A stretch of 40,238 nucleotides of DNA from Rhodoferax sp. (GTDB lineage: Bacteria > Pseudomonadota > Gammaproteobacteria > Burkholderiales > Burkholderiaceae_C). Each line of letters begins with the position of its first letter. The stretch's first letter is position 1. Both the position numbers and the translations under genes were made by a program. The stretch spans positions 1-40,238 of the forward strand of contig VMTC01000013.1 in assembly GCA_013791765.1 (NCBI GenBank), in the 5' to 3' direction. The notes beneath the pieces were generated by a model. It had not been told where the DNA came from. It was given only the letters and a program-made list of their open reading frames with translations, and ran no database searches. Shown here piece by piece: positions 33,659 to 40,238 of the stretch.

Positions 33659-35446
33659 TCAGCCTTTCTCTCTTGCACGCGCCACACGGGCGAGAAATTC
33701 GTCGGCACTGAGTTCGCCGATGATGCGTTCGCCGCGGCGCTCTTTGCCATCGGGACCGACTAACAGCATAGTGGGCGGACCAAGAATCTGGTGGGTGCGC
33801 ATCAGGGCCTGGTCATCGGCATTGTTGGCGGTGACGTCCGGGCGCAGCAGTTGCATGTCGTTCAAGGCCTGCTGCACGCGCGGGTCGCCAAACACCTCGC
33901 GTTCGATCACGCCGCACGACACGCACCAGTCGGCGTAGAAATCCACCAGCGTCCACTGGCCGCGCTGGCCCGCTGCGCCAGCCAGCACCTCAAGCGCTTG
34001 CGGTGTCTTGACCGGTCCGAAGCGGCTCATGAAATTATTCGTGACGGAAGCAGGCGCGAGCGGGCTGGCACTGGCGCCAATGTTCAGCGGCTGCAGCGGG
34101 TCATGGGCGCCACCGGCCGCACCGATTACCATGGAGCCGCCCCACAGGCCCAGCAGCAATGCCAGAAAGCGCGAGACTAAGCGGCCCCTGTCGGTACCGA
34201 GCTTGTGCACCAGTGACAGCAAACTGAGGGCGATGGCCAGCAACCAGGCGCCCCACAGGCCCAGCGTCAGTGCCGCAGGCAAGACACGCGCCACAAAAAA
34301 GATGCCGGTGCCCAACAGGATAAATCCGAACAATGCCTTGACCCGGTTCATCCAGTCACCGGGGCGCGGCAACAGCCGGGCTCCGAGGGTTCCGACCAGC
34401 AGCAGTGGCACCCCCATGCCCAGCCCCATGGCGAACAAGACCAGGGCGCCGGTCAGCACATCGCCGGTATTGCCGATGTAAAGCAGGGCGCCGGCCAGTG
34501 GCGCGGTCATGCACGGGCCAACCAGCAGCGCAGACAGCACTCCCATCGTCGCAGCACCTGTCATGGTGCCGCCGCGCTGCCCCTGGCTGGCGTCGTTCAC
34601 GCGGTTGCGCAGCACGGCCGGCAGTTGCAGTTCATAGAAACCAAACATGGACAGTGCAAGCACGACAAATAGCAGCCCGAAGCTGCCGAGCACCCAGGGG
34701 TTTTGTAATACGGCTTGCAGATTGGCGCCTGCCAGCGCCGCCGCCGCGCCAACTCCGGCATAAACAAGCGCCATCGGCAGCACAAAAGCCAACGACAGCA
34801 CAAAGCCGCGCTTGGCACTCGCGCCGCTACCCGCGACCAGGCTGGAGAGAATCGGCACCATCGGCAAGACACAGGGTGTGAACGTCATCAGCAAGCCCAA
34901 TCCGAAGAACACCAGCAGCATCCAGCCCAGGTTCAGGCGTGACAGGCGGTCGGCCAGGTCCTGATCCGCGCCGAGTGCGCCCGATGCAGTCCTACTCAGG
35001 CTGGCAGCCGCCACGGCCGGGCTGGCAGACTGTGCTGCGGCGACATCGGCCAAATTCACGCGTCGGGTTTGCGGCGGGTAGCAAAGACCCGCATCGGCAC
35101 AACCCTGCCAGCCAATCGTCAGTGCCTGGGCATCAGGTGCCACCAGTGAGGCTGTTACCTGGTCGTGGTAGACCTCGCTTTCGCCGTAGGTCTCATCGGT
35201 CTTGAGGGTGCCAGCTGGCCACTGAACCTTGAGCGCACTTCCGACGGGGTCCACTTTGACCTTCATCTGCTGGCGATAGAGGTAATAGCCCTGGCTGATG
35301 TCCCAGTTCAGGCGCAGCTGACCATCGGCCTGCTTGCTGACGTTCAGGCGAAAAGCCTGTTCCGGTTGCAAAAAATCTTGCTGTGCTTGCGCCGGCAGTG
35401 CCCACGACACTGCCAACAACACGACCAACCATAACAAACGCAGCAT
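33659..35446 (-). CDS. dsbD: Thiol:disulfide interchange protein DsbD
   Basis: Inner-membrane reductase that carries electrons from cytoplasmic thioredoxin to periplasmic DsbC/DsbG and TlpA-type proteins. With the ATG at 35446 it has 595 aa and a signal peptide (MLRLLWLVVLLAVSWALPAQ). All three modules are present: alpha domain with GCADAGLCYPP (C116, C122), the eight-TM beta domain with MTFTPCVLPMVP (C192) and VGPCMTAPLAGAL, and the gamma thioredoxin domain with YADWCVSCG (C508, C511). AGGA lies 6 nt before this ATG; upstream ATGs at 35485 and 35482 would bury the signal peptide. First gene of the dsbD-tlpA-dsbG operon. Confidence 0.93.
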   Translation of the reverse strand: MLRLLWLVVLLAVSWALPAQAQQDFLQPEQAFRLNVSKQADGQLRLNWDISQGYYLYRQQMKVKVDPVGSALKVQWPAGTLKTDETYGESEVYHDQVTASLVAPDAQALTIGWQGCADAGLCYPPQTRRVNLADVAAAQSASPAVAAASLSRTASGALGADQDLADRLSRLNLGWMLLVFFGLGLLMTFTPCVLPMVPILSSLVAGSGASAKRGFVLSLAFVLPMALVYAGVGAAAALAGANLQAVLQNPWVLGSFGLLFVVLALSMFGFYELQLPAVLRNRVNDASQGQRGGTMTGAATMGVLSALLVGPCMTAPLAGALLYIGNTGDVLTGALVLFAMGLGMGVPLLLVGTLGARLLPRPGDWMNRVKALFGFILLGTGIFFVARVLPAALTLGLWGAWLLAIALSLLSLVHKLGTDRGRLVSRFLALLLGLWGGSMVIGAAGGAHDPLQPLNIGASASPLAPASVTNNFMSRFGPVKTPQALEVLAGAAGQRGQWTLVDFYADWCVSCGVIEREVFGDPRVQQALNDMQLLRPDVTANNADDQALMRTHQILGPPTMLLVGPDGKERRGERIIGELSADEFLARVARAREKG

Positions 35447-35496
35447 CAGTGTTCCTATACCTAGATCAAATGGAACACGCATCATTGCGTGGTCGG

Positions 35497-35513
35497 ATTA
35501 AGGCTGCGTTAAC
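35497..35513. promoter_or_regulatory. Candidate operator upstream of dsbD
   Basis: ATTAAG-N5-GTTAAC has two TTAA half sites at an 11-bp repeat, as in boxes of PmrA/QseB-type regulators, about 50-67 bp before the dsbD start codon. A similar 11-bp-spaced pattern lies in the leader of the adjacent response regulator (31986-32006), which suggests both are its sites. Confidence 0.4.
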
Positions 35514-35854
35514 AGAAAAAAATACATGCGACGAGTCGGCCTTCTGTATCTGTCCCGGCCTATGAGCACCATAGTTCCGACTTTTCAACACCAAGCGCCA
35601 ACTCTGAGTTACCCAGTTAGGAGCACCTTGCTGGCCGCCACGGAAGACTGTTGAATGTGCGAGCACAAGTTTGAAATTGAATATTTAGGACGTCGGTGGG
35701 CTACGCCCGTTCGCCGCGTTGCGGGTGCAGGCCGCTTGCCACAGCAGCTCATCACAATCTCCAGTCCGCCCCGTTTTTGCTTTGCCAGCGGCAGTTTGAA
35801 CCTGCATTTAAAAAGTGCGTTGATCATCAAACTTGAGCATAAATTTGACTGATA

Positions 35855-35908
35855 TTGGCTCTAGCCCCTGTAGATAGGGCTTAATGTGCTCTCAAAAATG
35901 CAGTAATG
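35855..35908 (+). repeat. Interspersed repeat, copy C, after tgpA
   Basis: Contains TTGGCTCTAGCCCCTGTAGA, TAGGGC and CTCAAAAATGCAGTA. Together with the following 50 bp it forms a direct repeat with 28232-28342, spanning the former tgpA/mltB junction. Confidence 0.7.
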
Positions 35909-35917
35909 GCTTTGACG

Positions 35918-37939
35918 TCACCGGGGCCAGTGCAGCCGTTTGAATTCGCGTTGCAGTGGTGCCAGACCGCTGTGCTGCGCTGCGGGCGGTGCGTAGCGCA
36001 GTGCTTCCAGGCGCAACAGCCAGTCGCCGATGCCTTGGGCTGCCGGATGGGCGGGGCCGAGCTGGGCGCGCAGCTGCTCGGCCATGCGCCGCGGCGGGCT
36101 GTTTGGGGATAATTTGATGCCCGCTTGTTGCAGTCGCTTGGAAGCCCTTGCCAGCAGCCGCAGCCATGGGTCGTGGCGGGTGCGCTCCCACAGGGTCCAG
36201 GCCGTGCCTCCCAGGCTGGCCAGCACCACGATGCCGATCAGCAAGTAAATCAGGTCTTCCCAGCTTGGCGACGCAAAGCCCAGGTCTTTGAGCAGGTTGA
36301 GCTGCTTGCGCTGGGTGTAGTTCAGCACCGACTGGTTCCAGCGGTTGTTGACGGCGTCCCACACCGCGCGCAGGTTCAAGGCCAGCGCCGGGTTGACGTT
36401 GCCGAGCAAGGCCTCGGTGATGACGCCGCGCGGCGCCTGCAGGCGCTGCAGGCTGCCCACGCGCCCCGGTGCCACGGCGGCGGTGGGGTCCACACGCACC
36501 CAGCCGCGCCCGTTTAGCCAGACTTCGGTCCAGGCATGCGCGTCGCTTTGGCGCACAGTCCAGAAACCGTCGACGGAATTCTGCTCGCCGCCCTGGTAGC
36601 CGGTGACGACGCGTGCGGGCAGATCGAGAGCTCGCAGCAGGATGACGAAGCTCGATGCGATGTGTTCACAAAAGCCTTGCTTGCGGTCAAACCAGAACTC
36701 GTCAGCGCTGTCACGGCCATACACGCCGGGGTCCAGGGTGTAGACGTAGCCGCCCGTGCGCAGCCGCTCGAGCAGCGCCGCGACGAGCTCGGTGCCGTCG
36801 TCGCCCGCGTAGCGTGGGTCGCGCCGCAGCTCGGCGGCCAGTTGCAGCGTGCGCGGGTTGAAGCCGGTGGGCAGTGCCAGGTACTCCTGCAGACCCGCCA
36901 CCGGGCGCAACGGGCCGTGGCTGAAGTCGGAATAGCTGCGCGCGGTGTAGCGCACTAGGTCGGTGACCGGGCGATCTACCAGCCATTGCAGCTCGGCTGT
37001 CATGCGGGCCTCGAAGCCCTTCACCACAGGAGCCTCGGGCGTGGCGTCGAGCAGCAGCAGCCAGGGGCGTTGGTTCGGCTCCAGCGTCACCTGGTAGTTG
37101 ACCGGAGCACCGCGCACCTGCAGATTGGGCAGTGGCTGCATGCGCGCTGGCAGCCCGGAGCGCAGCGGCTGCCAGCTGCGCCCGTCAAAGCTGGAGAGTA
37201 CCGGCCCGCGAAAGTACAGATCCGATTGGCGCGGCGGCGTGCCCTCAAAACGGATGCGCATCGCCACGCTGTCATCGAGCGCCAGGCTGGCGATGGTGCC
37301 GACCTGCATCGTGGCCGACAGGCCGCTGCGTCCACTCATGGCGTCACTGGGCACCCCCCACAGCGGCGCCATGCGTGGAAACAACAAGAACAGAACCACC
37401 ATGATCGGTGCGCCCAGCAGGGTCATGGAGGCCGCCATGCGGGCCGACTGCAGCAAGGGCGGTCGGCCCACGGGCATGTGGGCATTGACCAGCGCCGTCA
37501 GCAGACCCAGCAGCGCGATCAGCATGGCGCCTGCGGTCAAGAGCGACTGCGAGAAGAAAAAGTTGCTCAGCATCATGAAGAAGCTCAGGAAAAACACCAC
37601 AAAGGCATCACGACGAGCGCGTAGCTCCAGCGTCTTCAGGGCCAACAGCACCATGATCAGGGTCAGGCCCGCGTCGCGCCCGAGCAGGGTCCTGTGGGTG
37701 AACAGCGTGGCGCCAATGGTCAGCACCAGCAGCACCCACAACCACCAGGGCGCAGGCAGTGGCCGAAGCGCCACGGCGAGCCAGCCGCGCCAGAGAATGA
37801 TCGCTGCGCTTAGCAGGCTGCACCACAGCGGCAAATGACTCACCTGTGGCAGCGCGACCCAGGCGATTACCCCCAACATGAACAAGGTGTCGCGGCTGTC
37901 GCGCGGCAGCAGGTACAGGCGATGCAGTGGGTTTAGCAT
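35918..37939 (-). CDS. tgpA: TgpA-like membrane transglutaminase (DUF3488)
   Basis: Membrane protein of 673 aa: six or seven N-terminal TM helices (about 15-190; DUF3488), a periplasmic transglutaminase-core domain (about 240-490), one TM helix near 550-570 and a C-terminal cytoplasmic tail. The catalytic triad is visible: C424 in KQGFCEHIASS, H468 in SDAHAWTEVW, and D484 in WVRVDPTAA. In P. aeruginosa TgpA is essential; the substrate is unknown. It is third in the moxR-DUF58-tgpA operon. Its last 14 codons and stop are duplicated at 28293-28342 beside mltB, which suggests mltB once followed directly (GTGA overlap is still visible after this gene's stop). Confidence 0.9.
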   Translation of the reverse strand: MLNPLHRLYLLPRDSRDTLFMLGVIAWVALPQVSHLPLWCSLLSAAIILWRGWLAVALRPLPAPWWLWVLLVLTIGATLFTHRTLLGRDAGLTLIMVLLALKTLELRARRDAFVVFFLSFFMMLSNFFFSQSLLTAGAMLIALLGLLTALVNAHMPVGRPPLLQSARMAASMTLLGAPIMVVLFLLFPRMAPLWGVPSDAMSGRSGLSATMQVGTIASLALDDSVAMRIRFEGTPPRQSDLYFRGPVLSSFDGRSWQPLRSGLPARMQPLPNLQVRGAPVNYQVTLEPNQRPWLLLLDATPEAPVVKGFEARMTAELQWLVDRPVTDLVRYTARSYSDFSHGPLRPVAGLQEYLALPTGFNPRTLQLAAELRRDPRYAGDDGTELVAALLERLRTGGYVYTLDPGVYGRDSADEFWFDRKQGFCEHIASSFVILLRALDLPARVVTGYQGGEQNSVDGFWTVRQSDAHAWTEVWLNGRGWVRVDPTAAVAPGRVGSLQRLQAPRGVITEALLGNVNPALALNLRAVWDAVNNRWNQSVLNYTQRKQLNLLKDLGFASPSWEDLIYLLIGIVVLASLGGTAWTLWERTRHDPWLRLLARASKRLQQAGIKLSPNSPPRRMAEQLRAQLGPAHPAAQGIGDWLLRLEALRYAPPAAQHSGLAPLQREFKRLHWPR

Positions 37940-37951
37940 GGCAGTGGGTCC

Positions 37952-38938
37952 TTAATGCACTGCCAGCGCTTGCAGGCAGTGCCGCTTATGCGCCTCACCA
38001 TGGGCGGGTTTGATTTCCAGACCCCCCAAGCGCAGGCCGTAGTCGAGCCCCTGCTGCTCGGCTTGCAGTACCCAGGCGCACAGACGCGAGAGCTGCTGTT
38101 CAGTTTGTGAAATTCCGGTTTGCTGCGGCTCCAGCCACAGCTCACGGCGTTGTACTTGCTGCGTGTCGCGGCTGACCAGCTCATCGGCCTTGGCGGCTTT
38201 TTTCCAGACCACAAGTTTGAGCGGGTCGCCACGGCGGTAGGCGCGAATGCCGTCGTAGTCACCGCTGCCCGGTCCTGGCGCCACGGCGGCGTCGCCTGCG
38301 CGGGGCTCACCCAGGGGCAAGGCGGGTGCCTGCGCTTCAGGCGCCGGATAGACCAGCACCTGCGCGGCCGGGCGCCACACCGTCCAGACCCTAAAGGTGC
38401 CCAGCGGAAAGCGGGTCTCAGCGGTCAGCGCCGGCACGCGGTGCAGGCCGCGGCGCGTTGGCTGGAAGGCCACATGCACCGTGGCGTTCGCTTGTGCGGG
38501 TACATCGGTCCAGCTCCAGTGCTGCGAGCCCAGCAAGGCCAGCCCGATGCCGAAACGGGTGCTGTTGCGCTTGTTCTCCAAATTTATAGAAATAATGGCG
38601 GTAGCCCCCGCGAATACTGGGTCAGTAGCTATCAAATGAAGAGTAAGTCCGCGCAAGGTGGCGTGGCACACATGCATCGCCACCAGGCTGCAACCGGCCA
38701 GCAAGAAGGTCAGCAGGTAGCCCAGGTTGAGCTGGTAGTTGATGGAGGCCACCAGCAGCACCAGCAGCGTGAGGGCCAGCATGAAGCCCGGGCGCGTGGG
38801 CAAGATGTAGACGTTGCGCTGCGTCAGTGTAAAAATGTCGATCAGCGGCAGCCGGGCCTGCCACCAGCGCTGGAACATCGCGCGCACGTACGCCACCGGG
38901 TGCAGCAGCGGGTGGGGCAAGGGTGGCGCGACTGGCAT
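37952..38938 (-). CDS. DUF58 domain protein
   Basis: Protein of 328 aa when started at 38938 (MPVAPPLPHPLLHP), 13 bp after moxR. Two N-terminal TM helices (about 42-90; GFMLALTLLVLLVASINYQL) precede a beta-rich stretch and the DUF58 core with the signature GDYDGIRAYRRGDPLKLVVWK. The frame is open upstream through moxR but that sequence is not conserved. DUF58 proteins accompany MoxR AAA+ ATPases and membrane transglutaminases; a chaperone or assembly role at the cell envelope is inferred. Repeat copy D is embedded in the reading frame (LHLIATDPVFAGATAI). Confidence 0.85.
   Translation of the reverse strand: MPVAPPLPHPLLHPVAYVRAMFQRWWQARLPLIDIFTLTQRNVYILPTRPGFMLALTLLVLLVASINYQLNLGYLLTFLLAGCSLVAMHVCHATLRGLTLHLIATDPVFAGATAIISINLENKRNSTRFGIGLALLGSQHWSWTDVPAQANATVHVAFQPTRRGLHRVPALTAETRFPLGTFRVWTVWRPAAQVLVYPAPEAQAPALPLGEPRAGDAAVAPGPGSGDYDGIRAYRRGDPLKLVVWKKAAKADELVSRDTQQVQRRELWLEPQQTGISQTEQQLSRLCAWVLQAEQQGLDYGLRLGGLEIKPAHGEAHKRHCLQALAVH
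38596..38638 (+). repeat. Interspersed repeat, copy D, inside the DUF58 gene
   Basis: Contains TGGCGGTAGCCCCCGCGAAT, ACTGGG and CAGTAGCTATCAAATG, matching the core shared by copies A, B, C and E. It keeps the minus-strand frame open. Confidence 0.6.
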
Positions 38939-38951
38939 CGGGCGTTTGCGC

Positions 38952-39872
38952 TCAGGGCAGCGGCACGGCATCGAGCATGGCGCGCACCTGCTCGACCGCG
39001 CCGCGACCCGCATCGCCCAAGGGCAGCAGGCGGTGCGCCACGGTTTGCGCCAGGATGGCCTGCACGTCATCGGGTGCCACGTAATCGCGCCCGCTCAGCA
39101 AAGCCTGCGCCTTGGCCGCGCGCACCAAGGCAATGCTGGCACGCGGGCTCAGACCCTGCAAAAACCACTGGCCCGAGCGTGTGGCGGCCACCAGGTCCTG
39201 CACATAGTCCAAGAGCGGCGTAGCCGCATGGATCGCCAACACCTGCTGCTGTAGCATTTGCAGTTCGGCTGCACTGAGCAGGCTCGGCAGTGCCTCCACC
39301 ATGTCGCGCCGGTCGCGCCCGGCGAGCAGCTCGCGCTCGGTGGCTCGGTCCGGGTAACCCAGCGAGATGCGCATCAGGAAGCGGTCCAGCTGCGACTCCG
39401 GCAGCGCATAAGTGCCGAGCTGGTCATGCGGGTTTTGCGTGGCAATCACAAAGAATGGTGCGGGCAGCGCGCGCGTGTCGCCGTCCACGGTGACCTGCTT
39501 TTCTTCCATCGCCTCCAGCAGCGCGCTCTGGGTCTTGGGGCTGGCACGGTTGATTTCGTCCGCCAGCAGCACCTGCGCAAACAGCGGGCCAGGGTGAAAG
39601 ACAAAGCTCTCTTTGGCGCGCTCATAAACGCTGACCCCCGTGAGGTCGCTGGGCATCAGGTCGGCGGTGAACTGCACACGGGAGAACTGCAGCCCAAAGG
39701 TCTTGGCCAGCGCCAGCGCCAGCGTGGTCTTGCCCACACCGGGCACGTCTTCAATCAGTAAGTGGCCCCCGGCCAGCAGGCAGGCAACACAGTCTTGCGT
39801 TTGCGCCGGCTTGCCAACGATCACCGTGTTAAGCTGTTCGAGTATAGATTTAAGTTTTATTTGTGCATCCAT
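38952..39872 (-). CDS. MoxR-family AAA+ ATPase
   Basis: Cytoplasmic AAA+ ATPase of 306 aa. Walker A is GVGKTT (45-50) in EDVPGVGKTTLALALAK, Walker B is VLLADEINRAS (101-111), followed by sensor 1 (FFVIATQNPHDQLGTYALPE) and the C-terminal lid domain. MoxR ATPases usually act as chaperones for maturation of neighbouring protein complexes, and the DUF58 and TgpA genes directly downstream are the likely partners. It is divergent from the histone-deacetylase-like gene, with 41 bp between start codons. Confidence 0.93.
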   Translation of the reverse strand: MDAQIKLKSILEQLNTVIVGKPAQTQDCVACLLAGGHLLIEDVPGVGKTTLALALAKTFGLQFSRVQFTADLMPSDLTGVSVYERAKESFVFHPGPLFAQVLLADEINRASPKTQSALLEAMEEKQVTVDGDTRALPAPFFVIATQNPHDQLGTYALPESQLDRFLMRISLGYPDRATERELLAGRDRRDMVEALPSLLSAAELQMLQQQVLAIHAATPLLDYVQDLVAATRSGQWFLQGLSPRASIALVRAAKAQALLSGRDYVAPDDVQAILAQTVAHRLLPLGDAGRGAVEQVRAMLDAVPLP

Positions 39873-39913
39873 AGCACGACGTTACCAAAATAATTCCAGA
39901 GGCAGAACACACC

Positions 39914-40133
39914 GTGACAATGACCGGTTATTACACCCACCCCGATTGCCGTAAACATGAAATGGGGCCTGGCCACCCCGAGTGTCCCGAGCGCCTTGAT
40001 GCCATTGAGGACCGGCTATTGATGTCCGGCCTGGGCCCGGCACTGGCGCGGCGTGAGGCCCCGCCGGCATCGCTGGCAGACATTGAGTTGGCGCACAGCC
40101 GCCTCCACGTCACGGCCCTGCGCGGGCTGCTCG
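39914..40133 (+). CDS. Histone-deacetylase-like amidohydrolase, start only
   Basis: About 74 codons of a class-II histone-deacetylase-family protein (YTHPDCRKHEMGPGHPECPE is the typical opening, with the ERLDAIEDRL helix) are seen. Family members deacetylate acetylpolyamines or other N-acetyl compounds with a zinc ion; the zinc ligands lie beyond this fragment. The start is a GTG at 39914 or the ATG at 39920. The bacterial sequence ends at about 40126-40133 where human satellite-like DNA begins; the apparent ORF to 40186 runs on into the foreign part, so its last ~16 residues (NNHSTESNGII) are not real. Confidence 0.8.
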
Positions 40134-40238
40134 AATGGAATAATCATTCAACGGAATCGAATGGAATCATCATCGGATGGAAATGAATTGAATCATCATC
40201 CAACGGAAGCTAATGGAATCAACATCGAATGAATCAAA
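40127..40238. repeat. Human satellite II/III-like DNA (chimeric end)
   Basis: The last ~105-112 bases are built of diverged GGAAT/CATCATC units (AATGGAATCATCATCGGATG, AACGGAATCGAATGG, CATCGAATGAATC), the pattern of human satellite II/III. Codon structure and base composition change abruptly from GC-rich bacterial sequence. TCGAATGG at the junction may be microhomology. This is best read as contamination or a chimeric assembly. Confidence 0.9.

Larger units (their letters stand above)
35447..35917. other. Region between tgpA and dsbD without genes
   Basis: No gene is supported. It contains the dsbD promoter region with a candidate operator (35497-35513), the palindrome CACGCA TCAT TGCGTG (about 35475-35490), and interspersed repeat copy C (35855-35908), which sits at the left edge of the duplicated tgpA junction. 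A short minus-strand frame after the tgpA stop (VTSKPLLHF then stop) resembles the mltB start and is a relic. Confidence 0.55.

Noticed and set aside
35655-35852. Small ORF (65 codons) between tgpA and dsbD
   Set aside because: No ribosome binding site, no family features, and it lies in a promoter/repeat region.
40134-40186. C-terminal end of the histone-deacetylase-like ORF
   Set aside because: It is read from satellite-like DNA, so the residues and the stop codon are artefacts.
1-40238. CRISPR array, tRNA, rRNA or tmRNA genes
   Set aside because: No regularly spaced direct repeats and no cloverleaf-like sequence were found by eye on either strand.

Overview
The window looks like chromosomal DNA of a betaproteobacterium of the order Burkholderiales, most likely family Comamonadaceae (Rhodoferax/Polaromonas-like). 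This rests on protein sequence style, the rimP-nusA-infB-rbfA-truB-typA order, the moxR-DUF58-tgpA block, and short interspersed repeats that I associate from memory with that family; no database was searched. Almost all of it is dense housekeeping sequence on both strands. No tRNA, rRNA or CRISPR array was seen.

Layout. 1-1.6 kb: 3' part of an HDOD/GAF signalling protein. 1.7-6.1 kb: argD-argF and rpsT on minus, murJ on plus, separated by hairpin terminators. 6.1-7.5 kb: nfeD-qmcA membrane pair. 7.6-10.8 kb: a large PLP amino-acid decarboxylase facing fabI. 11.1-13.8 kb: a secreted M16 zinc peptidase split by one in-frame TAA. 13.85-24.5 kb: a translation operon (promoter and leader terminator, rimP, nusA, infB, rbfA, truB, typA) followed by a DMT exporter and a 3-hydroxyisobutyryl-CoA hydrolase-like gene. 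24.5-26.4 kb (minus): lipoprotein, ECF sigma factor and anti-sigma factor. 26.4-28.3 kb (minus): a 183-bp palindromic element, smpB and mltB. 28.3-35.9 kb: an apparently inserted segment with a MITE-like element, a tiny proline-rich ORF, a broken cardiolipin synthase gene and a periplasmic disulfide cluster (dsbD-tlpA-dsbG plus a response regulator and sensor kinase resembling DsbRS). 35.9-39.9 kb (minus): moxR, DUF58, tgpA. 39.9 kb to end: the start of a histone-deacetylase-like gene that breaks abruptly into human satellite II/III-like sequence, so the right end is a chimera or contaminant.

Main points. (i) The tgpA/mltB junction is present twice as an imperfect direct repeat of about 105 bp, flanking the 7.6-kb dsb segment. 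The segment seems to have split an ancestral tgpA-mltB(-smpB) order, leaving a relic tgpA tail next to mltB. (ii) A 45-55 bp interspersed repeat occurs five times, and four copies lie in coding sequence (murJ, truB, the mltB signal peptide, DUF58); truB also starts in a second GC-rich repeat. (iii) The rimP-nusA-infB promoter is followed within about 20 nt by a strong intrinsic terminator, suggesting attenuation. (iv) The last ~105 bp should be trimmed before interpretation.
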